A program made the translations under genes and the position numbers. A stretch of DNA of 48,923 nt. It comes from Pseudomonadota bacterium (lineage in GTDB: Bacteria > Pseudomonadota > Gammaproteobacteria > Acidiferrobacterales > UBA6901). A model generated the notes under the pieces. It saw only the letters and a program-made list of their open reading frames with translations. It had not been told where the DNA came from and ran no database searches. Numbering within the stretch: position 1 is the first letter of the stretch; each line of letters starts with the position of its first letter. Below, piece by piece: positions 39,968 to 48,923 of the stretch. The DNA lies in NCBI GenBank assembly GCA_021778035.1, contig JAJYCY010000006.1, forward strand, positions 22,715-71,637. Direction: 5' to 3'.

Positions 39968-41665
39968 TCAGGACAGCCGCCGCGGGGGCAGCCTGTAGAG
40001 CGTCGATCCAGCCTGTGCCAGAAGGCTCCCCTGGATCAGCAGCAGCGCCAGCGACACCGAGAAACTGGCCCATTGATGACCTGTCCAGAGCTGGACCAGT
40101 TCCATTATCTGGGCCCAGAATCCGGCGGCGGCAGCGAAAATCTGGGGCCACAGGACTGCTGCCAGCGGCCGATGCTGCTGCGCCAGGGCGAGCAGCAGCA
40201 GGGTCAGCAGGGCCACGGCTGCGGTTATGGATGCCGATCCGAGCAGTGGCCAGTATGCCAGGATATCAGCACGGCTCTCCTGTGCGGCCAGCAGCGCAGT
40301 AGCGACCGCTCCGCAGGCGAGGATGCGGGTCACCGCACTGCGTGGCAGCACCCCCCGCCCGGCCAGCTCTTCGAGGGCGCGGCGCTGGATGCGCAGTCCC
40401 GTGACAAGACCGGAGACGCACAAACCAAGCAGCGTCAGCGCTGCGAGGGAGCTCGCGTACCCGATACTGATGTGTAGCGCGTGAGCCAGCCCGGCGAATC
40501 CGCTGATATAGATCCGCAGAATTCCGTCCAGGCGGCCCAGCCCGCTCCAGCTGCCGTATGTGTGCAGCCATGTCTGCCGGCTGGAGAAGGCGGTGGTGCC
40601 GATGATGATTGCGCCCAGACCGATCACCGCTTCGGCGATTGCACCGCCGTATCCGAGAAGGCGGGTCCAGTCCGGCGGCTCAGCCTTTCCGGGCCCGGCG
40701 CCGGTTGCCGCCAAGGCATTCCATGCCCCGAGCGCGCCGGAGGCAGCGATGAGAAACAGCCATGGCAGTACCGGCGGTGCCCCGCTGGGGGCATGAAAGG
40801 TCGGCGCAACCAGTACCGGGTGCGCGATCAGGATGGCCACAAACAGGAGGACCATGGTCACCGCCAGCAGTCCGGTGCCGAGCGTTTCAAAGGGGGCAGC
40901 CAGCGCGGGTGACGGCTGACGCGCACAGTACCAGGCAAACCCCGTGGCCAGCACAATCCACGCCGTGTGTGGATCCAGGGTGAGGGCACGGTCGAATGCC
41001 GACTGGAGCTGGATCTCGCCGGTGAAGCGCACCGGTGTTGCATGGAATACCCACAGCGCAAGGAGGATTGCCCCCATCGCGACCGGATTTGCGGCTCGCC
41101 GGGCGGAGACGGACTGACGGGGCGCGAGTCGGCCGATGGCAAAGGCGAATACCCCCAGCAGCAGTAGCGGAATGGTGCTGGCCGGATAGGCGACGAGAAT
41201 CCCGCCGGCGGAAAGCGCCATGACGGCGTTGACCAGCACCGCAAATCCGATAAAAAGTCCCAGGACCAGCGTGGCGGTGCCATTGCTTCGCAGATCCCGC
41301 GCCAGACCTCCGGCACCCGACGCAGTGTGCTGCTCCGGCGCAAGCCACCGGATTCCCATGCAGCAGGTTCCAGCTGCGACAACGCTGCCCACGATCACCC
41401 ACAGAAACACCGCGACCCATCCCCAGGCCACCGCCAGTGTGACGCCGATGATGGTGACAGGGGCCGCAAGCGAGCCGCCGTACTGCATGAGCGTTGCGTA
41501 TCCGTGTGCTGTCACTGGCGTGACACTGTCCGCCGTCGCCGCCGCCGGTGTACTATAGTTACCACCGGGGCGGAAGACCCGGATTGCCAGGAACTTGGAA
41601 AAGAAACGATAGCCGAACGCGAAGACGACGAGCGCGGTCAACAGTACGGATACGGAATTGATCAT
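39968..41665 (-). CDS. cstA: Carbon starvation protein CstA family transporter
   Basis: FAFGYRFFSKFLAIRVF, ALMQYGGSLAAPVTIIGVTLAVAWGW; many TM helices. Confidence 0.82.
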   Translation of the reverse strand: MINSVSVLLTALVVFAFGYRFFSKFLAIRVFRPGGNYSTPAAATADSVTPVTAHGYATLMQYGGSLAAPVTIIGVTLAVAWGWVAVFLWVIVGSVVAAGTCCMGIRWLAPEQHTASGAGGLARDLRSNGTATLVLGLFIGFAVLVNAVMALSAGGILVAYPASTIPLLLLGVFAFAIGRLAPRQSVSARRAANPVAMGAILLALWVFHATPVRFTGEIQLQSAFDRALTLDPHTAWIVLATGFAWYCARQPSPALAAPFETLGTGLLAVTMVLLFVAILIAHPVLVAPTFHAPSGAPPVLPWLFLIAASGALGAWNALAATGAGPGKAEPPDWTRLLGYGGAIAEAVIGLGAIIIGTTAFSSRQTWLHTYGSWSGLGRLDGILRIYISGFAGLAHALHISIGYASSLAALTLLGLCVSGLVTGLRIQRRALEELAGRGVLPRSAVTRILACGAVATALLAAQESRADILAYWPLLGSASITAAVALLTLLLLALAQQHRPLAAVLWPQIFAAAAGFWAQIMELVQLWTGHQWASFSVSLALLLIQGSLLAQAGSTLYRLPPRRLS

Positions 41666-41838
41666 GGGGGTGCGGGCGCAGGTTTCTGGCGCGAAACGTT
41701 CTTATATAATACCCAGGCTGCATACGCAAACCCGCACGCAGTCATGGCGTACATCACAAATGTTTGCCGCATGAATCATTCCGGCTGTATCGTCCCTGGA
41801 CGAACGGCCTGTCAGGGCGAGAATCGCCGGAGAATTTG

Positions 41839-43560
41839 ATGAACAAATCCCCCTATGTCTGGCTGCTCTGCGCAGCGTGCCTCGGTCTTGCAGCCTGTGC
41901 GGGCGTGACCCCCAGGCCCGTGGCCGAGGCAACCGTGGCGGTAAAGCCCGCGCCACCCGCACTGCCGAAAGAGCACCTGTCGCCGAACGTTCTGTACGAA
42001 CTGATGCTCGGCGAGATCGCTGGTCAGCGCGGACATCTCAACGTCGCGGTGGACCAGTTCATGCAGGCCGCGATCGCGACGCGCGACCCGCGGATTGCGG
42101 AGCGCGCCACGCTGGTGAGTCTGTATGCCCATCGTCTCGGCGCGGCCGAGAGGGTCGGTACGCTGTGGGCGAAGCTCGAGCCAGGCAGCATCGAGGCACA
42201 TGAGGCGCTGGCGACAGTCATGATGGATACGGGCCGGATGTCGGCGGCACAGGCCCAGCTGGAGAAGATCCTTGCGCTTTCACCAGGGACCGAGCGGGGC
42301 GAGGCCTATCTGCGCATCGCTGCTGTGCTGGACCAGGTCCCCGATCACGCCGAGGCGATGCAGGTCATGCAGTCCCTTGCGAAACTGCACCCGAAGCTGC
42401 CCGAAGCCTCATTTGCGGTAGCAAGCCTCGCTGCGCGCGATCGCAATGTGAAAATGGCGGAACAGGCCATCACCCGTGCGCTGCAGCTGCGACCCTCCTG
42501 GGAGGAGGCGGCACTGTTCAAGCTGCGCGTTCTTGCGCTGGAATCCGGACCGGACCGGGTGGTGGCCTTTGGCCGCCGGTTCCTGCATGCCAACCCCAAG
42601 GCAGCCCGCTTCCGCATCAATTTCGCGAGGTATCTCGTCCACATCCACAAATGGAACGAGGCGCTGCGGCAGTTCATGCAGGTTGCGCACGAGAATCCGG
42701 ACGATCCCGGGGCGGCCTATGCGGCCGGCCTGCTTGCGCTCCAGAGCAACAGGCTTGACCTCGCCAGCAAGTATCTGGAACGCGACCTCAAGCTGCAGCC
42801 TGACAACAACCAGGCGCGTATCTACCTTGGCGAAATCGCCGAACAGCGCAAGCAGTATCAGGAGGCAGCCCGCTGGTACCGTCAGGTTCCGGCAGGCAGC
42901 AGCTACTTTGAAGCGCAGGTACGCCTGGCCGTGGTGATGGCTGAACAGGGCAGCGTCGATGCTGCAATGGCACAGCTGCGGCAGCTCCATCCAGAGTCTG
43001 CCGCGCAGAAGGTCCAGCTTGCCCTGGTAGAGGGGCAGATCCTGCGCCGCGCACGGCGTTACAGCGATGCGGAGAAAGTGCTGACCGCAGCCCTCGCCGG
43101 CCAGCCGGGGAACATCGATCTGCTGTATGCGCGCGCGCTGGTTGAACTCAAGCTGAACAGGCTGGACCTGCATGAGGCCGATCTGCGCCAGATCCTGAAG
43201 GAGGATCCGAATAACGTTGATGCCCTGAATGCGCTGGGGTACACCCTTGCAAACCGCACCAGCCAGTATCAGGAAGCCCTCGGACTGGTTCAGAAAGCGC
43301 TCGCCCAGCGTCCTGGTGACCCGTACATCATGGACAGCATGGGCTGGGTCCAGTACCGGCTCGGGAATTATGACAAGGCAGTGAAGTATCTGCGGGCGGC
43401 GCTTGCCAAGCGGCAGGATCCGGAGATTGCCGCGCACCTCGGTGAAGTGCTCTGGGCCATGGGCAGAAAGGCGGAAGCCAGATCGGTCTGGAACCACGCC
43501 CTGAAAGCCGATCCCGGTAACGCGAAGCTTCTGGGCGTCATCAAGAAATTCAGTCAGTGA
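41839..43560 (+). CDS. Tetratricopeptide repeat lipoprotein
   Basis: Lipobox CLGLAACAG; repeated TPR motifs; adjacent to lolB. Confidence 0.93.
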   Translation: MNKSPYVWLLCAACLGLAACAGVTPRPVAEATVAVKPAPPALPKEHLSPNVLYELMLGEIAGQRGHLNVAVDQFMQAAIATRDPRIAERATLVSLYAHRLGAAERVGTLWAKLEPGSIEAHEALATVMMDTGRMSAAQAQLEKILALSPGTERGEAYLRIAAVLDQVPDHAEAMQVMQSLAKLHPKLPEASFAVASLAARDRNVKMAEQAITRALQLRPSWEEAALFKLRVLALESGPDRVVAFGRRFLHANPKAARFRINFARYLVHIHKWNEALRQFMQVAHENPDDPGAAYAAGLLALQSNRLDLASKYLERDLKLQPDNNQARIYLGEIAEQRKQYQEAARWYRQVPAGSSYFEAQVRLAVVMAEQGSVDAAMAQLRQLHPESAAQKVQLALVEGQILRRARRYSDAEKVLTAALAGQPGNIDLLYARALVELKLNRLDLHEADLRQILKEDPNNVDALNALGYTLANRTSQYQEALGLVQKALAQRPGDPYIMDSMGWVQYRLGNYDKAVKYLRAALAKRQDPEIAAHLGEVLWAMGRKAEARSVWNHALKADPGNAKLLGVIKKFSQ

Positions 43561-44207
43561 AGGTCTGGTTTTCCGTACTTGCCGTACTGGCGCTTGCCGG
43601 TTGCGCGACCAGTCCGGCCCCGGCTCCGGTCGGCAATCCTGCGCTGGCATGGCAGGCGCGGGTTGCCAAGCTGGCGCCGCTCGGAACCTGGGACGTCAGT
43701 GGCCGCATGGCGGTGCATACCCGGCATCACGGCGGGGAAGTGTCCTTGCGCTGGGTGAAAAATGGCCCCCGGTACACCATTGTTCTCAGCGGTCCGCTTG
43801 GCCGTGGCCTGGTCCGGCTGACCCAGGGTCGCCACAGCGCGCGTCTGGAGGACTCGCGCCGGCATGTCTATCAGGCCGCGAGCGCGCAGAGGCTGCTGTT
43901 CAGGGCGACCGGATGGCGTGTGCCGCTGGATGCGCTGGTGTACTGGATCCGCGGACTGCCAGTGCCGGGGGTGGTGGGCAGGCAGGACCTGGACGATGCC
44001 GGGCTGCTGCGCCAGCTCCACCAGCTCGGCTGGAATATCCGGTTTCTTTCCTACAGCCGCTATGGCAACTACGTGCTCCCGAGCGACATCAAGCTGAGCC
44101 GTGTCGCTGCGGAGGGCGGCCGTTCGCCCGGCATGCCGCCCGCCGGCAGCGGATTGCGCCCGGTCGAGGCCCGGCTGGTGATCGAACGATGGGCTTACCT
44201 GAGATGA
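43557..44207 (+). CDS. lolB: Outer membrane lipoprotein insertion protein LolB
   Basis: LAVLALAGCATS lipobox; GTWDVSGRMAVHT...GEVSLRWVKNGPRYTIVLSGPLGRGLVRL; GTG start. Confidence 0.92.
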   Translation: MKVWFSVLAVLALAGCATSPAPAPVGNPALAWQARVAKLAPLGTWDVSGRMAVHTRHHGGEVSLRWVKNGPRYTIVLSGPLGRGLVRLTQGRHSARLEDSRRHVYQAASAQRLLFRATGWRVPLDALVYWIRGLPVPGVVGRQDLDDAGLLRQLHQLGWNIRFLSYSRYGNYVLPSDIKLSRVAAEGGRSPGMPPAGSGLRPVEARLVIERWAYLR

Positions 44208-44226
44208 TGCCGGCACCCGGGGCGCC

Positions 44227-45099
44227 ATGAATTCGCCGTTTCCCGCATCATGGCCGGCTCCGGCAAAACTCAATCTGTTCCTGCACATCACCGGGCGCCG
44301 GCCGGATGGCTATCATGCGCTGCAGACCCTGTTCCAGTTTCTCGATTACGCGGACGAACTGGTCTTCGAGGTGACGGCCGATCGGCAGATCCGCCGCGCC
44401 GTACCCGTTCCCGGGGTGCCCGAAGAAGCGGATCTGAGCATCCGTGCAGCGCGTCTGCTGCAGCAGACGGGCCGGGCCGGGAAGGGGGCAGTGATCCACG
44501 CCGCCAAACGCATCCCCCAGGGCGCCGGTCTTGGCGGGGGCAGTTCCGATGCCGCAACCACCCTGCTCGTGCTGAACCATCTGTGGAAACTCGGCCTTCC
44601 GGTCGGCGAACTGGCGGCGTTGGGACTGACGCTTGGCGCGGATGTGCCGGTGTTTGTGCGCGGGCAGGCAGCATGGGCGGAGGGCATCGGTGAGCAGCTG
44701 ACACCGGTCAGTCCGGCAGAGTCCTGGTACGTAGTGCTCGTGCCACCCGTGCAGATATCTACCCGGGCGGTCTTTGCCGAGTATGATCGGGCCGTGCAGG
44801 CGCAATTGACACGCTACAGCCAGCCCATCACAATACGCGATTTTCACGCCGGCCATGTCCGCAATGACCTCGAATCGGTGGTCCGTCGGCTCTATCCACC
44901 GGTTGACCGGGCGCTCGACTGGCTGGGGAAATCTGGCAACCCGCGCATGACCGGCTCCGGATCCTGTGTCTATCTGGCGACTGGTGGCCCGGACCAGGCA
45001 AGGGATATCATCGACCGGTGTCCGCAGGATTGCGCGACCGGCTTTGCTGCGCGTGGAATCAACGAGCACCCGATCCGCCGGTGGTTGGGCGATATCTGA
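44227..45099 (+). CDS. ispE: 4-diphosphocytidyl-2-C-methyl-D-erythritol kinase
   Basis: WPAPAKLNLFLHITGRRPDGYHALQTLFQFLDYAD; PQGAGLGGGSSDAATTL. Confidence 0.97.
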   Translation: MNSPFPASWPAPAKLNLFLHITGRRPDGYHALQTLFQFLDYADELVFEVTADRQIRRAVPVPGVPEEADLSIRAARLLQQTGRAGKGAVIHAAKRIPQGAGLGGGSSDAATTLLVLNHLWKLGLPVGELAALGLTLGADVPVFVRGQAAWAEGIGEQLTPVSPAESWYVVLVPPVQISTRAVFAEYDRAVQAQLTRYSQPITIRDFHAGHVRNDLESVVRRLYPPVDRALDWLGKSGNPRMTGSGSCVYLATGGPDQARDIIDRCPQDCATGFAARGINEHPIRRWLGDI

Positions 45100-45101
45100 A
45101 T

Positions 45102-45173
45102 TGGGGTGTCGCCAAGCGGTAAGGCACCGGATTTTGATTCCGGCATTCCCAGGTTCGAATCCTGGCACCCCAG
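45102..45173 (+). tRNA. tRNA-Gln (anticodon TTG)
   Basis: TGGGGTGTCGCCAAGCGGTAAGGCACCGGATTTTGATTCCGGCATTCCCAGGTTCGAATCCTGGCACCCCAG cloverleaf. Confidence 0.96.
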
Positions 45174-45368
45174 CCGATTCCGGAAGATATAGATCCGGAG
45201 CATGACCGGATGCGGTCTGTCCGGTGACACGGGCCGCGGACAGCGGGAGGCAGAGCGTTCCGGTGACGGGATCCGGCCCCTCCCGGCAGGACCTGTCCCT
45301 GCAGCGGGTGCGGTGCAGGCAAACGGCCGGGATCAGGGCAGTGTGGTGGTGTTATTGCGGAGAGGCAA

Positions 45369-46319
45369 GTGTCGCAAGACAACATGGCAGTTTTCACGGG
45401 GAACGCGAACCCGGGGCTTGCGGAACGGGTGGTGCACCATCTTGGCATCCCGCTCGGCAAGGTGCATGTCGGCCGTTTCAGCGATGGCGAGACCCTGGTG
45501 GAGATCATGGAGAACGTGCGCGGCCGCGACGTCTTCGTGCTTCAGCCAACCTGTGCGCCGAGCAATGACAACTTGATGGAGCTTCTGGTGATGATGGATG
45601 CGGTCAAGCGTGCATCAGCGCGCCGCGTGACCGCCGTGATGCCTTACTACGGGTACGCGCGCCAGGACCGGCGGCCGCGTACGGCCCGCGTTGCCATCAC
45701 CGCCAAGGTGGTCGCCGACATGATCACGGTTGCGGGCGCCAACCGTGTCCTGACGATGGATCTGCACGCGGATCAGATCCAGGGGTTTTTCAACATACCG
45801 ACCGACAACATTTACGCTGCGCCGGTGCTGCTCGGAGATATCTGGCGCAACAAGTACCAGGATCTGCTGGTGGTGTCGCCCGATGTCGGAGGCGTGGTGC
45901 GTGCGCGTGCCATGGCCAAGCACCTGGAAGCGGGTCTTGCGATCATCGACAAACGCCGGCCGCGGCCCAACGAGGCAAAGGTCATGAACATCATCGGCGA
46001 TGTCGAGGGCCACACCTGCGTTCTGATGGACGACCTGGTTGATACGGCCAATACGCTGTGCGAGGCGGCTGCAGCACTCAAGGACCACGGTGCCCGCAAG
46101 GTGGTAGCCTATTGCACGCATCCGGTGCTTTCCGGCCCGGCAGTGGGTCGCATCGAGAAGTCGCAGCTCGACGAGCTGGTTGTGACCGATACGATACCCC
46201 TGCATCCGGAAGCCAAGGCCTGCCGGCGCATACGCCAGCTTACGGTTGCCGAGCTGTTGGCGGAGACGATGCGCCGCGTCGCCAATGACGACTCGGTCAG
46301 CTCGCTGTTCATGGACTGA
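45369..46319 (+). CDS. prs: Ribose-phosphate pyrophosphokinase
   Basis: [64 protein letters not shown] start. Confidence 0.98.
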   Translation: MSQDNMAVFTGNANPGLAERVVHHLGIPLGKVHVGRFSDGETLVEIMENVRGRDVFVLQPTCAPSNDNLMELLVMMDAVKRASARRVTAVMPYYGYARQDRRPRTARVAITAKVVADMITVAGANRVLTMDLHADQIQGFFNIPTDNIYAAPVLLGDIWRNKYQDLLVVSPDVGGVVRARAMAKHLEAGLAIIDKRRPRPNEAKVMNIIGDVEGHTCVLMDDLVDTANTLCEAAAALKDHGARKVVAYCTHPVLSGPAVGRIEKSQLDELVVTDTIPLHPEAKACRRIRQLTVAELLAETMRRVANDDSVSSLFMD

Positions 46320-46498
46320 CCGGGAGGGATGAGGGACAGCAAGTGGGCCGGGGTGTATCGGCACTGCAGCAGGGAAGCAGGACAGGATTCTGATCCCGGC
46401 CGCCACCTTCCTCGGAGGGTACGGCAGGGATCGGCAAGAGGTCGCCGCACCTGGTCGCGGGTACGGTGAAATGTGAGACAAGCAACGGAGACATTCCA

Positions 46499-47179
46499 AT
46501 GGCAAGATTTGAGCTGAACGCGGAACCGCGCAGCGCGAAAGGTACGGGTGCGAGCCGCCGCCTTCGCCATGCCGGCAAGATTCCCGCAGTGATGTACGGT
46601 GCCGGCAAAGAGCCGGCCATGCTCGTGCTGGATCACGACTCGCTGTATCACCAGGTGCAGAACGAGTCGTTCTATACGTCGATCCTGACTGTCAATGTCG
46701 GCGGGCAGAAAGAACAGGCGGTGCTGCGCGATATCCAGATGCACCCGTTCAGGCCGCGCATCCAGCATATGGACCTGCAGCGCATCAGCGCTACCGAGAA
46801 GCTGCACATGCATGTGCCGCTGCATTTCATCAACCAGGATATCGCACCAGGTGTCAAGCTGCAGGGTGGCGTCGTCGCGCACCTGATGACTGAGGTGGAT
46901 GTGACCTGTCTGCCGCACCAGCTGCCTGAATACCTGACGGTAGACCTGTCTTCGCTCAATCTGGGCCAGTCGGTGCATCTGAAGGATCTCGCGCTGCCGG
47001 AGGGCGTGACGATAACCAGCCTGATCCATGGCGGTGCCGATCTCGCGGTCGCGACGATCACTGTGGTGCGGGCAACCGTTGAGGCTGAAACCGAAGTAGC
47101 CGCTGCCGCTGCGGTGGTTACGGCTGAAGGTGCTGCGGCGCCGGCTGCTGCTGACGCCGGAAAGAAGGAATCCAAGTAG
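46499..47179 (+). CDS. rplY: 50S ribosomal protein L25/general stress protein Ctc
   Basis: FELNAEPRSAKGTGASRRLRHAGKIPAVMYG; two-domain Ctc-like length. Confidence 0.97.
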   Translation: MARFELNAEPRSAKGTGASRRLRHAGKIPAVMYGAGKEPAMLVLDHDSLYHQVQNESFYTSILTVNVGGQKEQAVLRDIQMHPFRPRIQHMDLQRISATEKLHMHVPLHFINQDIAPGVKLQGGVVAHLMTEVDVTCLPHQLPEYLTVDLSSLNLGQSVHLKDLALPEGVTITSLIHGGADLAVATITVVRATVEAETEVAAAAAVVTAEGAAAPAAADAGKKESK

Positions 47180-47200
47180 TCACCGGGTTCCGGCCCGGGA

Positions 47201-47791
47201 ATGCCGATGGCTGGCGGGATATCCCTCATCGCGGGCCTCGGCAACCCCGGCGCCGAATATGCCGATACGCGGCATAACGCCGGATTCCGTTTCGTTGACG
47301 CGCTGCTCGGCGGACGGGGCGGCGCGCTGCGTGCAGAAGGGCGGTTTTCCGGACGCACGGCACGCATCGACGTTGGCGGCCGCGAGATCCGCCTGCTTGA
47401 GCCGGATACGTTCATGAATCACAGCGGGGAAGCGGTGTCCCGGATGGCGCACTACTACCGGATTCCGGCCGGGGAAATCCTTGTTGTGCACGACGAGCTT
47501 GATCTGCCTCCAGGGACGGTGCGTCTGAAGCAGGGCGGGGGCGCTGGCGGACACAACGGCGTGGCAGACATTGTTGAAAAGCTCGGCGACAGGGAGTTTC
47601 TGCGCCTGCGCATTGGTATCGGCCGGCCCGCCACCAGCGCGCAAGTCATCTCGTTCGTGCTGCGCAGGGCGCCGCTTGCGGAGCAGGACCTGATCGACGC
47701 CGCCATACGCGATGCGCTCGAGCAGATCGACGACATCGTGCACGGGCGCACCCAGAAGGCGATGAATGCCCTGCATACGCACACACGCTAG
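47201..47791 (+). CDS. pth: Peptidyl-tRNA hydrolase
   Basis: [42 protein letters not shown]. Confidence 0.98.
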   Translation: MPMAGGISLIAGLGNPGAEYADTRHNAGFRFVDALLGGRGGALRAEGRFSGRTARIDVGGREIRLLEPDTFMNHSGEAVSRMAHYYRIPAGEILVVHDELDLPPGTVRLKQGGGAGGHNGVADIVEKLGDREFLRLRIGIGRPATSAQVISFVLRRAPLAEQDLIDAAIRDALEQIDDIVHGRTQKAMNALHTHTR

Positions 47792-47802
47792 GTAGACCAG
47801 GC

Positions 47803-48894
47803 ATGGGAATCAAATGCGGCATTGTCGGTCTGCCGAACGTCGGCAAGTCGACGCTGTTCAATGCGCTCACCCAGGCGGGCATCCAGGCCGAGAACTATCC
47901 GTTCTGCACCATCGACCCCAATGTCGGTATTGTCGAGGTGCCTGATCCGCGTCTGGCGGAGCTTGCCGCCATTGCGAAACCGGAAAAGATCATACCGGCC
48001 ACCGTCGAGTTCGTGGATATCGCAGGCCTTGTGGCCGGTGCGTCAAAAGGCGAGGGGCTGGGCAACAAGTTTCTGGCGCATATTCGCGAGGTCGATGCAG
48101 TGGCGCATGTCGTGCGCTGCTTCGAGGACGAAAATATCGTGCATGTGCGCGGCCACATTGATCCCATGGAAGACATGGACGTCATCAATACGGAACTTGC
48201 GCTTGCAGACCTGGAGACGGTGGAAAAGGCGCAGGCGCGTGCCGAGAAGGGCGCCAAGAGCGGGAACAAGGATGACATCCGCCTGCGCGACCTGCTGGCG
48301 CTGGTGCACGGACATCTCGATGGCGGTGCCCCGGTGCGATCGATGAAGCTCGCTGACGTGGAGCAGAAACTGCTCAAGCCTCTTTGCCTGCTGACTGACA
48401 AACCCCTCATGTACATCGCCAATGTTACCGAGGACGGTTTTTCGGACAATCAGCTGCTGGACGCAGTGGTATCGCGTGCCCGGGAAGAGGGATCGGTAGC
48501 CGTACCGATCTGTGCGGCAATCGAAGCTGAGCTGGCTGGAATGAGCAACGACGACAAGCACGCATTTCTCCAGGAGATGGGTCTCGATGAGCCGGGTCTG
48601 AACCGTGTGATCCGGGCAGCTTATTCTCTGCTCGGTCTCCAGACCTACTTTACGGCCGGGCCGAAAGAAGTACGTGCCTGGACGGTACATACCGGGGCGA
48701 CCGCGCCCCAGGCTGCGGCTGTGATCCATTCCGACTTCGAGCGAGGATTCATACGGGCTGAAGTGGTTGCGTACGACGACTATATCCGCCATCACGGTGA
48801 GCATGGCGCGAAGGAAGCCGGACGCTTTCGTCTCGAAGGCAAGGATTATGTCGTGCATGACGGCGATGTCATGCATTTCCGGTTCAACGTCTGA
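47803..48894 (+). CDS. ychF: Redox-regulated ATPase/GTP-binding protein YchF
   Basis: [42 protein letters not shown]. Confidence 0.98.
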   Translation: MGIKCGIVGLPNVGKSTLFNALTQAGIQAENYPFCTIDPNVGIVEVPDPRLAELAAIAKPEKIIPATVEFVDIAGLVAGASKGEGLGNKFLAHIREVDAVAHVVRCFEDENIVHVRGHIDPMEDMDVINTELALADLETVEKAQARAEKGAKSGNKDDIRLRDLLALVHGHLDGGAPVRSMKLADVEQKLLKPLCLLTDKPLMYIANVTEDGFSDNQLLDAVVSRAREEGSVAVPICAAIEAELAGMSNDDKHAFLQEMGLDEPGLNRVIRAAYSLLGLQTYFTAGPKEVRAWTVHTGATAPQAAAVIHSDFERGFIRAEVVAYDDYIRHHGEHGAKEAGRFRLEGKDYVVHDGDVMHFRFNV

Positions 48895-48923
48895 CCAGGA
48901 CGTCGGTTCCGGCCCGGGTCCGC

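Noticed and set aside
41730-41780. GCAAAC...GTTTGC inverted pair in the cstA/TPR gap (PurR-box-like halves)
   Set aside because: Only 6-bp arms separated by ~36 bp; not a genuine PurR palindrome.

Overview
This 48.9 kb window is a GC-rich bacterial chromosome segment. Gene content and order look gammaproteobacterial (taxon is an inference). It is nearly all coding: about 50 protein genes and one tRNA-Gln(TTG). I saw no IS element, prophage, CRISPR array or rRNA. Recognisable blocks are: dynamin-like GTPase <- mutM <- DUF4340/GldG/ABC permease/ABC ATPase; hemCDXY next to an AlgR/AlgZ-type LytTR two-component pair, divergent from argH; diguanylate cyclase + MazG-like + rlmJ; purT and tandem Slp lipoproteins; cyaY/lptM/lysA/dapF/DUF484/xerC; hslVU and a small heat-shock protein; argB/slmA; moeB/prmC/prfA/hemA; cstA; and TPR/lolB/ispE/tRNA-Gln/prs/rplY/pth/ychF. 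Most of this is conserved housekeeping synteny. The most interesting unexplained signal is a probable ~120-150 nt small RNA on the minus strand between argH and algZ. It has a strong intrinsic terminator, a 10-bp hairpin with a 30-nt C-rich/anti-Shine-Dalgarno loop, and upstream -10 elements. Other points worth a second look: a near-perfect sigma32 promoter and structured leader before hsp20, a stand-alone LexA/S24-like protein that seems to lack the catalytic lysine, a GldFG-type exporter co-oriented with a bacterial dynamin, several unexplained palindromes or repeats in regulatory gaps, and an 11/12 match to the SlmA site. All calls come from reading the sequence; no database search was possible.
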